DNA of 64,000 bases from Polaromonas sp. JS666 (GCF_000013865.1 NC_007948.1:1674001-1738000), one strand, 5' to 3'. Positions 34,168-42,048 are shown, counted from the stretch's first letter. Numbers and translations are program-made. Notes: generated from the sequence alone by a model not told the origin.

Positions 34168-34737
34168 ATGGCCTCGTCTGCTCTCGAATCTTTCGTCTCA
34201 AAAGCCATGGCGCATGCGCGCGATCTCCCCGAGCCTGCCGACTGCGTGCTGGCGCTCGCCCCACTGATGCTCGAACTCATCGAACGGGCAACGACGTTTC
34301 TTGAACCGCAGCACTATCGAAGCGACCCGAACCACTACGCTCGCAATCTCGTCTACGACGCACCGGATGCAAGCCTCTCGCTCTACACCCTGGTTTGGTC
34401 GCCGGGGCAATGGACACCGGTACACGACCATGGCAGCTGGGGTGTAGTCGGCGTATTGGAGGGCGTGCTGGAGGAGCGCGACTACGTGCGCCTGTCACCA
34501 GACAGCGGGGCCGATGAAGGCATTCATCTCGTACGGGGCGGCGTCATCCTCTTGGGGCGCGGCGCAGTCACGAGCTTTGTGCCAAACCCCGACCACATCC
34601 ACGTCACGGGCGTTCCACCGGAGAGGCCCCGCGCCGTGAGCCTGCATCTTTACGGCCGAACGATGAACAGCTTCAATACCTATGACATTGCCTCAGGCAC
34701 ACGCCGGCGTGTAAACGTAGCGCACAACGAAAGTTGA
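34168..34737 (+). CDS. Cysteine dioxygenase-like cupin protein
   Basis: A 189-residue cupin with the metal ligands in WTPVHDHGSWGVVGVLEG (two His and, on the next strand, Glu) and a distal His in PDHIHVTGV. The order is that of the cysteine dioxygenase type I family (3-mercaptopropionate dioxygenase subgroup). It would be a cytoplasmic iron enzyme; the thiol substrate is not decidable. A GGCCTAAC half-site lies about 38 bases after the stop. Confidence 0.8.
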   Translation: MASSALESFVSKAMAHARDLPEPADCVLALAPLMLELIERATTFLEPQHYRSDPNHYARNLVYDAPDASLSLYTLVWSPGQWTPVHDHGSWGVVGVLEGVLEERDYVRLSPDSGADEGIHLVRGGVILLGRGAVTSFVPNPDHIHVTGVPPERPRAVSLHLYGRTMNSFNTYDIASGTRRRVNVAHNES

Positions 34738-34772
34738 ACCGGGTCCACGGGCCCGGAACACCGAATCCAGGT

Positions 34773-34829
34773 GCGGCCTAACCCGACCGGGGGGCTTTAC
34801 TTCATCGGCGTGAGCGTTGCGTAGAACGC
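34773..34829 (+). pseudogene. attC half-site fused to a 3' remnant of a molybdopterin-domain gene
   Basis: GCGGCCTAAC at 34774-34783 is a left attC core. It is followed at 34790-34829 by GGGGCTTTACTTCATCGGCG and TGAGCGTTGCGTAGAACGC, which repeats the last codons and stop of the gene at 33519-34106 (34072-34110) with about six changes. The encoded ends are GLYFIGVSVA and GLYFIDVSPA. Confidence 0.6.
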
Positions 34830-34860
34830 ACTGCAACACACGGGCCACCCGGTGTTTCTT

Positions 34861-35676
34861 TCAGGCGTGGGTTGCCACCAGCACGGCGGCCCACGACAGC
34901 AGCGCCACACCAAGCGGCGTGCTGAGGCGTCGGCCCCAGGAAACGTTTTTTTCGATTGCCATCACGGCGGCAAGAACGAGCATCCAGCCGAGGCTGCCAG
35001 TGCCGACCGCGAACATCAGCAGCATCAGTGCCCAGCAGCAGCCGACACAGAACAGGCCGTGGTGCGCACCTAGCGCAAACGCCTGCCGCGCCTGCGCATG
35101 CCCACGCCAGTGCTCGATCACGAAGCTCAAGGGCGTGCGGCACTTTTCAAGGCACCGGTACTTCAGCTTGCTGAACTGAAAGGCGCCGGCCAGCGCAATC
35201 GTTGCTGCGCCAATCAGCCAGCCGTGCCACGCCAGCGTGGGTACGCTGGCGAGCAGGGACAGCACCGCGCTGTGCAGCGCATGCGCCAGCAGCCCGAATG
35301 CGCCCCACACCGCCATGTAGCCCAGGCCGAGCAGCAGCAGCAGGCGCCCATGGTCCGGGCGCTCGGCCGTCAACCGGTCGAAGGTGCTGAACAGGGGCAG
35401 GGTGGTGGGCAGCATCATGGCTGTCGTCATGAGGATCCACGAGGCGGCGTACAGCACCATGGGCACGACCACATCGCCAGCGGGCACGATGCGGCACAGA
35501 AACGCCGCCGGGCCGGAGGCTGTCCAGTCAGCGTGCTCCAGATAGCGCCCGTACGGGCTGCGCGCCCACGCCCACAGCGCCATCCACGCGAGCGCAATCA
35601 GCGCGGCCAGCACGGGCAGGAACACGCGATGGTGGCGCGAGAGGATTGGCGGCGCCGGGCCTGCCGTCGGGTTCAT
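34861..35676 (-). CDS. DUF2182 family membrane protein
   Basis: A 271-residue polytopic membrane protein with about seven helices. The family pattern is SWILMTTAMMLPTTLPL and the C-terminal AHHGLFCVGCCWALMLLMFAVGTGSL, with Cys and Met residues in membrane segments that could bind metal. DUF2182 proteins often adjoin DUF1326 proteins, as here. The function of the pair is unknown. Confidence 0.87.
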   Translation of the reverse strand: MNPTAGPAPPILSRHHRVFLPVLAALIALAWMALWAWARSPYGRYLEHADWTASGPAAFLCRIVPAGDVVVPMVLYAASWILMTTAMMLPTTLPLFSTFDRLTAERPDHGRLLLLLGLGYMAVWGAFGLLAHALHSAVLSLLASVPTLAWHGWLIGAATIALAGAFQFSKLKYRCLEKCRTPLSFVIEHWRGHAQARQAFALGAHHGLFCVGCCWALMLLMFAVGTGSLGWMLVLAAVMAIEKNVSWGRRLSTPLGVALLSWAAVLVATHA

Positions 35677-35787
35677 TGGGAAACCTCCGCGCTACGCGCT
35701 GTTGTATTGGCTACGACGTAACAAGCGCTTCGCGCAATTGTGAGTCTTCGCCGCAACTTCGTTGTCGCCTTGGGAGCGGCCGATGGC

Positions 35788-36390
35788 TCATGCATCGAAG
35801 ACGAAGGTGCTCTGCAGGGCGTTGTGGTTCTTGATGTCGAGGTCAATGCCGAGCGCGGCGTTTTTGGATCGGTAGGTCGGGGCCTTGCCGACAAACACCG
35901 GCGCCCCCGGCACCGTCGAGAACACGGTGTCGGATAGCGTGGTCAGCCCACCCATCGCACCACGGTATGGCTCAAGTTCAGCGAAGTAGTTCTTGCCGAT
36001 CTCGAGTATGCCCTTGCCCTCCTCGACGGTGAAGCGGATTGGCGCCCGTTCCACCGACACCACCTCGCCGATGAGCTTGGCAAGATCGGCCACCGGGCCG
36101 CCGGCCTGGCCGGTGTAGACCTTGAGCAGTGCCTCTTCCTGTTCCTTGGAAGCCTTGTCGTCGACAAAGATCGCGGCTCTCCAGTTGCCTTCCAGGATAT
36201 TGCCGGGCACATGGGCCACGGCTGCAATGGTGTTGCCGCCCACATCGACGCCGTCGACCGTTCCCTTGTCAATGCGCCACGCGACGATGGTGTCGCAGGT
36301 GCCGTTGTCCGGATCCTCACCGATCCAGCAGGGGCACAGGACGTTGCAGTTGCAAACCTCGAGCAGACGACCTTCCAGGTGATAGCTCAT
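35788..36390 (-). CDS. DUF1326 family protein
   Basis: A 200-residue protein beginning MSYHLEGRLLEVCNCNVLCPC with the family Cys cluster, followed by the acidic WIGEDPDNGTCD. The rest (GNWRAAIFVDDKASKEQEE, then RAPIRFTVEEGKG) fits DUF1326 throughout. The start at 36390 is preferred; MEVRMSYH at 36402 is possible. It is upstream of the DUF2182 gene and divergent from the palindrome promoter segment L1. A metal-related role is inferred from the cysteines only. Confidence 0.87.
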   Translation of the reverse strand: MSYHLEGRLLEVCNCNVLCPCWIGEDPDNGTCDTIVAWRIDKGTVDGVDVGGNTIAAVAHVPGNILEGNWRAAIFVDDKASKEQEEALLKVYTGQAGGPVADLAKLIGEVVSVERAPIRFTVEEGKGILEIGKNYFAELEPYRGAMGGLTTLSDTVFSTVPGAPVFVGKAPTYRSKNAALGIDLDIKNHNALQSTFVFDA

Positions 36391-36438
36391 ACGAACCTCC
36401 ATGGGAGCCACATGAACAGGGACTTGTCGTCTTGGCTC

Positions 36439-36671
36439 GCGGCGGCAAGGAAAAATGATTTTCCGCCGCGGGGTGGGCCAAGTCAAGTTCGAAGGTGGCC
36501 AGCACACAGGTCAGAGCTAGTCAGAGGGAGGATATGGTCACACAACCTGACGTTCAAGGCATTGCCCAGTTCAGTGGTCTCCTCTAATTGGGGGGTGGAT
36601 TGCTTGACAAATCGCTCCTAGACTCGGCTAATCACGACTGCCGGGCTTCATGAGATTTTTATACCTGCGCG
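36439..36671 (+). promoter_or_regulatory. Palindrome promoter segment, copy L1
   Basis: A 233-base intergenic segment. It starts with a GCGGCGG hairpin that includes GAAAAATGATT, contains CCTCTAATTGGGGGG centred at 36587.5 and has TAGACT 31.5 bases further (36619-36624), a -10-like hexamer. A palindrome centred near -43 with a weak -35 is the layout of a promoter switched on by a LuxR/NarL-type activator. TTGACA at 36604 could be an alternative -35. The segment is almost identical to the inverted copy L2 and homologous to L3. Confidence 0.6.
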
Positions 36672-36840
36672 CATAAACAGTGAAAAATTCGCAATGGCAA
36701 TCGATATGCGGCTCTCAAAGGAATTCGATAGTCAGATTCCATCGCGTCTTCCAGATTAATCCGAAGGTTTTGCGGTTTAAATTACCTTAGACCTTGAACA
36801 ATAGTACTCAGGGAGTCACCCAAGAAGGAGGAAACGAAAC
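36672..36840. other. AT-rich leader of the 36841 gene
   Basis: Clearly lower in GC than its surroundings, with no ORF. It contains AAGGAGGAAAC just before the next start, a strong ribosome binding site. Confidence 0.5.
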
Positions 36841-37215
36841 ATGAAGCTCTGCCTTGTCTCTGCGTTGCTGTCCGCAACGATTGTCAGTGCGCAAACCGCG
36901 CTACCTACGGAGTATCCGGAGGGCGCTGTGGCTCTCAACGGTGACGTCATCAGGGAACAACTCGCCGGAAAGACATACACGGTAAAACCGTCTGATGGCA
37001 CCACCTGGCGCCTTGATTTCAAGGCAGATGGCTATGTATTCCTGGATACCAGTCGTGGCTATCGCGATAGCGGAAAATGGCGAATTGACGTGAACAACTG
37101 GTGCACCGAAATGCAAAAGACGGGCCCGGGCTGCAGCGAGCTTCGTCGAAAGGGCGACGTTTTCTACTACAGGCGTACTTCGAATGGAGAGGTCGTGCCA
37201 ATGACGCTTCGTTAG
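36841..37215 (+). CDS. Small exported hypothetical protein
   Basis: A 124-residue protein with a short signal peptide (MKLCLVSALLSATIVSAQT). The mature part is rich in strands (GKTYTVKPSDGTTWRLDFK, GYVFLDTSRGYRDSGKWRID) and ends VVPMTLR; the repeats of Gly, Trp and Asp recall small beta-barrel domains. Two Cys near residues 88 and 98 may form a disulfide. No family is assigned. It has a strong ribosome site AAGGAGG, and the downstream region carries a degenerate attC-like left half. Confidence 0.7.
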   Translation: MKLCLVSALLSATIVSAQTALPTEYPEGAVALNGDVIREQLAGKTYTVKPSDGTTWRLDFKADGYVFLDTSRGYRDSGKWRIDVNNWCTEMQKTGPGCSELRRKGDVFYYRRTSNGEVVPMTLR

Positions 37216-37235
37216 GGAGTTTGGTTGCAGCAAAG

Positions 37236-37275
37236 GCCTGACCCATTAGAGGGACTTCCCCTCGACGGCAGGCTT
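37236..37275 (+). other. Degenerate attC left half downstream of the 36841 gene
   Basis: GGCCTGACCCATTAGAGGGA and CTTCCCCTCGACGGC follow the pattern of site 12 (GCCTAACAGG, TATATGGACTCCCCCTCAACGGC). No right core follows. Confidence 0.4.
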
Positions 37276-37383
37276 CACTCGCCATCGACCGCCGCTTATG
37301 TCAAGCATTGAATTGAAATCGAAAGGCTGCTTTCCGCGAGCGTCTATGACCGCAAAGGGCGCCAGGCGGTCTTCCCCCGTTTG

Positions 37384-37450
37384 TTATTTGACCAGCAGCC
37401 CGTTGATCTGCCCGCAGGTCCTCTGGTGTCAAACTGCCGCTGGCTTGCCG
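37384..37450 (-). pseudogene. Remnant of the tolC 3' end
   Basis: Sixty-seven bases match the last codons of tolC (42097-42165) at most positions: both read TTGACCAGCAGCCCGTTGAT on the plus strand, then CTG. The remnant has an extra C, which shifts the frame, and a TAA stop in place of TAG. The remnant and the intact end flank 37451-42096 as a direct repeat. It holds no other part of tolC. Confidence 0.8.
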
Positions 37451-37567
37451 TGGCTGCCCGCTCGATGCCAAGGTCAGGCCCCGGTTCGTGGAGAGCGCGG
37501 CCGAACGTGATGTTCGAGGGGCCTCGGACTTGATGAGCAATCGCAGCGCAATTCACCGCGCTGGCTG

Positions 37568-38791
37568 CTACCGCAGGGCTTTCGCCGCCACCATTTCGCC
37601 AACCTTGCGGCCCAGCGCTGTACCGACCTCGGTCGAATTGCGGAAGTGCACGCCGTCGTAGATGCGTGCATTGGCCACCTCCTGCGTGAATTCGGCGATG
37701 CTGGTCCACGATCGCGTCACACCCGGTGCGGTAGGGCTGGTGGTGGCGAGCCGGGGCATCGGCCCGTTGCCAATCTCGGCTTGCAGCACCGCACCGAGTG
37801 ACGCACTGATAACGCAATGCGCGCAGGGGTACTCCGGGTGCATCGGCGTGTCGATGAAGGGCGCCCACATCGGGTCACGTTCGGTAGCGTCGTTGCCATC
37901 CTTGTCGCCGTTGCGGATCGCAGTCACGGGGCGCCAGAAGTTGTAGGTGTACTTGGCATCGAAGATCGCGACCAGGGCATCGTCCATGGCCATGCCCACT
38001 GCGGCCAGCAGCCTGGCGTTTTGCGTCACATCGCGGCCGGGCTGCAAGGCCACGGCGCGTGCCAGCGGGTAATAGATCACCGGCTGGGTGGTTTCCCAGA
38101 AGCGCGCGATCTCGGTCTGCGCTGCGCTGCGCTGGGTGCTGGTCTTGCCGCCCAAGGCCTTGATCTCGTTGTAGTCGCGAGCCCAGACCTCGCTGGACAG
38201 TGCAGGCGGCGCGCCAGGCCTGAGTTGGTCGCCCGAGGCCAAGACCCAGGGCTTTCGCTTGCCCCAATGCGGGACCGCGGGCGAAGCCGTCGGCACATAG
38301 ACACCAGGCATGCTGAACGGCACGTAGCTGTCTGGTGCCGTTGCGCCGTCGCCGCCACGCAATGCCAGGATCGCAGCAGCCGCCTTCTCTCCAACGGCGA
38401 TGCCGGCGCTCCGCGCAGCTCCATCGGGCACCGTTGCCAGCGCCGCTTGATAGGCCGCGTCGATCTCGGCCTGCTGCGGCACCAGCAGCTTACCCAAGGT
38501 GCCGCGCATGGCCGCCGCGACCGCGGCTTCGACCGATGCAGCCGGCGCTGCGTCTAGCACCACCCGGCCGGACGCCGCATAGCGTCCGGTGATCGCATTG
38601 ACCGCGTCGAACACCGCAACATTTGCGATTGCCAACGCACGGTTGGCCGGTGGCGGCCCCACTCTTCCGGCCACGATGATGTCATTGGCCTTGACATTCC
38701 AATCGGTGACGGCGTCGGCATGGACTGCCGCTGCAGCCAGCGTCATTGATGCCGCGACCGTGATACGTGACAAAGACTTAATTGCGTTCAT
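37568..38791 (-). CDS. Vanadium-dependent haloperoxidase/PAP2-superfamily protein
   Basis: A 407-residue protein with a signal peptide (MNAIKSLSRITVAASMTLAAAAVHA). The vanadate/phosphate site residues are visible: Lys280 and Arg287 (KYTYNFWRP), His325 in PEYPCAHCVISASLG, Arg376 and His382 in ARIYDGVHF. The central motif reads PCAHC instead of PSGH, as in many bacterial members of unknown activity. It may be a haloperoxidase or an acid phosphatase. GGAGAG lies before the ATG. IS4 lies just upstream. Confidence 0.85.
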   Translation of the reverse strand: MNAIKSLSRITVAASMTLAAAAVHADAVTDWNVKANDIIVAGRVGPPPANRALAIANVAVFDAVNAITGRYAASGRVVLDAAPAASVEAAVAAAMRGTLGKLLVPQQAEIDAAYQAALATVPDGAARSAGIAVGEKAAAAILALRGGDGATAPDSYVPFSMPGVYVPTASPAVPHWGKRKPWVLASGDQLRPGAPPALSSEVWARDYNEIKALGGKTSTQRSAAQTEIARFWETTQPVIYYPLARAVALQPGRDVTQNARLLAAVGMAMDDALVAIFDAKYTYNFWRPVTAIRNGDKDGNDATERDPMWAPFIDTPMHPEYPCAHCVISASLGAVLQAEIGNGPMPRLATTSPTAPGVTRSWTSIAEFTQEVANARIYDGVHFRNSTEVGTALGRKVGEMVAAKALR

Positions 38792-38911
38792 AGGGCTCTC
38801 CATGGTTGTTGACGTTCTTCGTTTGCGTACATGCGAAGCCTGTGTCACGGCGATGCCCGGCTCGTTGTTGAGCGAAGTCGTGGGATGGTCCCCGTTTGTA
38901 ATGCTACGTGG

Positions 38912-40458
38912 CCTTAAGGGGAATGGCACTTACTTTGGCTCCCAGTCGTGACCATGTATCTTGATTTTCCGGCGAGCATACGCACGCGGGACCTTTAGCC
39001 ACGGGTAGGGTTTGGGTCGTCGCTTTCGCATTCGCGGCTCCATGCGTGCGGATCGATTGCCCACCCTGCACTGGGCGATCAATGTGAACAGCCGCCCGCC
39101 TTCCTTCGTGGCCGACAGACCGCGCGAGACCCACTCGGTCCACAGTTGTACGGTGTGCTTGAAGCTCAGCTCACGCGGGTCTATGCCGACATTGCGGGCG
39201 GCCTGCGCCATGAGCAACCGAATCACGTTGTAGGCCAGCAGATGAACCCATAGCTGTTTTTCGTTCATCTGCGGCGTCTGGCAGCTCAGCACATCCATGC
39301 CCGTGGTGGTCTTGAGGTTGCGCAGATCGAGTTCGACGTTCCAGCGACGCGCGTACAGCGCCGAGAGATCGTTCTTGCTGACCTTGCGATGGTCAAGCAG
39401 TGTGGTGACCAATACCTGGTGAGCTACTTTGACTTCGCGCACCGTTAGCTCATCGGGAAAGCCCGTGTACTGCTCAGGCGTCATCCACTCTGGGCGGGGC
39501 GGTTTAGGCCAGCGCACGATGTGATCGCGTGGTCCCAGCGACTGACCACGGCGAAAGTCGGTGATGCGCGATCCGTTTTGCTCGAACAACACATCCACGC
39601 CTGCGGCCATCAGGGAGGCGATCAAGAAATAGTTGCAGTACAGGGCATCGGCAAGCATCACATCACCTGGGCAGAAGCCTGCGAGCAGACGGCGCACAAG
39701 CCCGAGTTCGCCGCTGCCCTTGCCGCTGTGTGGCCCTACCGCCATATCCAGCGCCGCGCCGGTTGCCAGACAAATCACCATGACCAGTCGCGCCAGCGGA
39801 AAGCCTACTCCAGGCGCCTGGGTGCGGGGCTGGGGATAACGTTCCTGGTTCTCGGGAGTATCGGGCATCGAGATGCCGGTGCCGTCCACCAGCTTGACCG
39901 CGCGCCCACGCCATAGCCATTGCGCCAGCGCCTTCTCGTGGAGCAAGCGGCCTGTTTCGCGTGTCAGCGTACCGACCATCTCCAGCGGCAGGCGCTGGCG
40001 AGCCCGGCAGTACCCGCCGGTACGAACGCTGCATGGCCTCAAACCATCGGCCGCGCGTTGCGCGGCCCAGCCATTGACCGCCTTCTGGCACGAGCCATCA
40101 GCCTCCAGCACCTGGCGCATGAACATCGACAGTGCAACCGTGGGCGGATACAGCCGCTCGCGGTGCTCGGGCAGCAGCGCCTCGGTCGTCTCCAGCAACT
40201 CAGGACTCGTCAGTACGTTGAAGAACTCCACCGCATGCGTCGCCTTGGTCTGGCGTTTGATACGGACTTGACGTTGATGAAAAGCGTTTCGGGCGTTACG
40301 ATCCATGGTGGTTGGCCTTCGGAAAGATGGTTTGGGTGCGTAGTAACAACCATCCTATCAATCCACGGGTCAGCCACCTCCTTTTGCATTCAAATTCACG
40401 TGCTTACGCACGTGACTTCAACGTCATGCAGCTTATGTAAGTGCCATTCGCCTTAAGG
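38912..40458. mobile_element. IS4-family insertion sequence
   Basis: An element of about 1547 bases. The inverted ends begin CCTTAAGG, then G or C, then GAATGGCACTTAC (38912-38933 and the complement at 40437-40458, one mismatch). One transposase gene fills it. No flanking target duplication of 8-13 bases could be found. This suggests that the junctions come from recombination or that flanks were altered after insertion. Confidence 0.85.
38930..40306 (-). CDS. IS4-family transposase
   Basis: A 458-residue DDE transposase. The acidic residues are in VKLVDGTGISMPDT, MLADALYCNYF and the YREK-like region YARRWNVELDLRNLKTTTGM. An N-terminal DUF4372-like region precedes. The gene is intact and full length, so the element may be active or recently so. 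Confidence 0.9.
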   Translation of the reverse strand: MDRNARNAFHQRQVRIKRQTKATHAVEFFNVLTSPELLETTEALLPEHRERLYPPTVALSMFMRQVLEADGSCQKAVNGWAAQRAADGLRPCSVRTGGYCRARQRLPLEMVGTLTRETGRLLHEKALAQWLWRGRAVKLVDGTGISMPDTPENQERYPQPRTQAPGVGFPLARLVMVICLATGAALDMAVGPHSGKGSGELGLVRRLLAGFCPGDVMLADALYCNYFLIASLMAAGVDVLFEQNGSRITDFRRGQSLGPRDHIVRWPKPPRPEWMTPEQYTGFPDELTVREVKVAHQVLVTTLLDHRKVSKNDLSALYARRWNVELDLRNLKTTTGMDVLSCQTPQMNEKQLWVHLLAYNVIRLLMAQAARNVGIDPRELSFKHTVQLWTEWVSRGLSATKEGGRLFTLIAQCRVGNRSARMEPRMRKRRPKPYPWLKVPRAYARRKIKIHGHDWEPK

Positions 40459-40520
40459 GCATTGCGTGCCTTTCCGGAGCGCGACCAGCTTGGCGTGCTT
40501 GGCTTTCGCCTTGGACCAGA

Positions 40521-40841
40521 TCAGGTCTTTGGCTTCGCAGAACTGCATCCCTTGTAGAGAGCAGTCTCTTCTGAGAACACAAGCAGAGTGCCCTCACCCG
40601 TGACACGATTTATCGTTATGTCCATACGGCCGCCTTCTTCGCTCCACTTGAGCTCCGTTTCCGAGATCTTGCAGGGGTGAGCATTGCAGTTTTTTGCGTC
40701 AAGGTCGATCGTGTAGTTGTTATCCGCAAGTTGGCCCAGGCGCTTGTGCCAAAACTCGCACTTCATTTGTATAACTTCGGCGTTCACAGCCGACCCCGCG
40801 CACGCCAGTGCAGCGAGCAACAGAACTTGATAGTTTGTCAT
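40521..40841 (-). CDS. Small exported hypothetical protein in an inverted cassette
   Basis: A 106-residue protein with a signal peptide (MTNYQVLLLAALACAGSAVNA). The mature part has four Cys (MKCEFW, KNCNAHPC, KGCSS) likely to form disulfides, and strands such as YTIDLD and TLLVFSEETALY. No family is assigned. AGGAGAGGC gives a good ribosome site. On the minus strand it follows an attC core GTTAGGC at 40944, so it is a cassette ORF in reverse orientation. Confidence 0.7.
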   Translation of the reverse strand: MTNYQVLLLAALACAGSAVNAEVIQMKCEFWHKRLGQLADNNYTIDLDAKNCNAHPCKISETELKWSEEGGRMDITINRVTGEGTLLVFSEETALYKGCSSAKPKT

Positions 40842-40937
40842 TTGCCTCTCCTGTCGTTTGCCAATGCGTGAACTGCAGTTGTACAACTGTTACTGCCAAG
40901 CCTGAAATGGCGTGGGCGTAAGGCGCATGTTGTTGAC

Positions 40938-41010
40938 GCCTAACGAATAGCGTTCATCTACCGCGCGGCGATGTTTGAAGCAGGCGCTGGACCCATACGC
41001 GCAGGTATAA
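40938..41010 (-). other. attC-like site, minus strand
   Basis: Read on the minus strand it ends GTTAGGC (40944-40938), preceded by CGCGCGGTAGATGAACGC, closely like the right half of attC 10. The left arm ATACCTGCGCG is shared with the end of promoter segment L2. It precedes the reversed gene at 40841. Confidence 0.6.
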
Positions 41011-41266
41011 AAATCTCATGAAGCCCGGCAGTCATGATTAGCCGAGTCTAGGAGCGATTTGTCAAGCAATCCATCCCCCAATTAGAGGAGACCACTGAAC
41101 TGGGCAATGCCTTGAACGTCAGGTTGTGTGACCATATCCTCCCTCTGACTCCCTCTGACTCCCTCTGACTCCCTCTGACTCCCTCTGACCCGACCCGTGT
41201 GCCAGCCGTCATCGAACCTGACTTGATCCACCACGCGGCGGAGAATCATTTTTCTCTTGCCGCCGC
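40998..41266 (-). promoter_or_regulatory. Palindrome promoter segment, inverted copy L2
   Basis: It is the reverse complement of L1 with few changes. The palindrome is centred at 41081.5 and TAGACT (minus strand) starts at 41050, again 31.5 bases away. It points toward the reversed cassette gene at 40841. It also contains five 10-base tandem repeats (41141-41190), where L1 has a single unit. Confidence 0.6.
41141..41190. repeat. Tandem 10-base repeat
   Basis: Five consecutive copies of CCCTCTGACT, the last ending ACC. The copies are identical, which implies recent expansion. Confidence 0.85.
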
Positions 41267-41508
41267 GTGGTGGGCCAAGTCAAGGACGATGAAGGGCGAT
41301 AAATAGTGATGAAAGGCGATGACGACCAGCACAGGGGTGAGAGGGAATCATAGGTAATCAGGGGCAGTCGGAGGGGCAGTGGGCGGCCGGAGGAGGCTCT
41401 GACGCTCAGGTATTCACCAACGAAACCCACGGCGGGGTTATCCTCCAATTGGAGGATGGGATGCCCGGCACATCGCACCTAGACTCGGCTCTTCACCACT
41501 GCCGGTTT
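41231..41508 (+). promoter_or_regulatory. Palindrome promoter segment, copy L3, upstream of the cupin gene
   Basis: It starts at a perfect hairpin (CCACGCGGCGG at 41231-41241 and CCGCCGCGTGG at 41260-41270) shared head to head with L2. ATCCTCCAATTGGAGGAT (41440-41457) is a perfect 18-base palindrome, and TAGACT at 41480 lies 31.5 bases from its centre. It leads into the cupin gene at 41531 and appears to be the complete form. Confidence 0.65.
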
Positions 41509-41530
41509 CAACCAAAAGGAGAACTGACCT

Positions 41531-42010
41531 ATGCGTACCCGAACCCTCATCGGCCGCTCATTGCAGCTGGCTCTGTTGTTCGTCCTGGGCCTTGTCGGCT
41601 CATTCGCGCTTGCCCAGGCGCCTGCCCAGGAGCAGGCGCTGACACGGACGGCCCGTGATGCGCAGCTCAAGTGGAGCCCTTGCCCGCCGTTCTTGCCCAA
41701 AGGATGCGCGATCGCCGTTCTTCATGGTGATCCTGCGAAAGAGAACGCGGATCTCTTCTTCAAGGTGCCTGCCAAGTCGACCATTCCGCTCCATTGGCAC
41801 ACGTCGGCGGAGCGCATGATCCTCGTGGCAGGTGAGCTTCATGTCACCTATGACGGCCAGAAAACAGCCGTTCTCAAGCCCGGGACTTACGCCTACGGCC
41901 CCCCCAAAGTACCGCACAAGGGCTTCTGCGCAAGCACCAGCGCCTGCATCCTCTTCATTGCCTTTGTATCGCCGCTGGACGCAGTGCCCGTCGAGAACAA
42001 AGGGAAGTAA
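41531..42010 (+). CDS. Exported cupin-domain protein
   Basis: A 159-residue protein with a signal peptide (LQLALLFVLGLVGSFALAQA). The cupin core is seen in IPLHWHTSAERMILVAGELHVTY (His, His and Glu metal ligands) and YAYGPPKVPHKGFC (second motif with His). Two Cys pairs may form disulfides in the periplasm. It stands right behind the palindrome promoter with AAAAGGAG upstream. The ligand is unknown. Confidence 0.85.
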   Translation: MRTRTLIGRSLQLALLFVLGLVGSFALAQAPAQEQALTRTARDAQLKWSPCPPFLPKGCAIAVLHGDPAKENADLFFKVPAKSTIPLHWHTSAERMILVAGELHVTYDGQKTAVLKPGTYAYGPPKVPHKGFCASTSACILFIAFVSPLDAVPVENKGK

Positions 42011-42048
42011 CGTACGTGGCCTTATCGGCCCTTGCCTTGTTTGTTGGG

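Noticed and set aside
38792..38929. An N-terminal extension of 46 codons of the haloperoxidase-like protein
   Set aside because: The extension runs into the IS4 end and lacks a ribosome site, while ATG 38791 has GGAGAG and starts a proper signal peptide.
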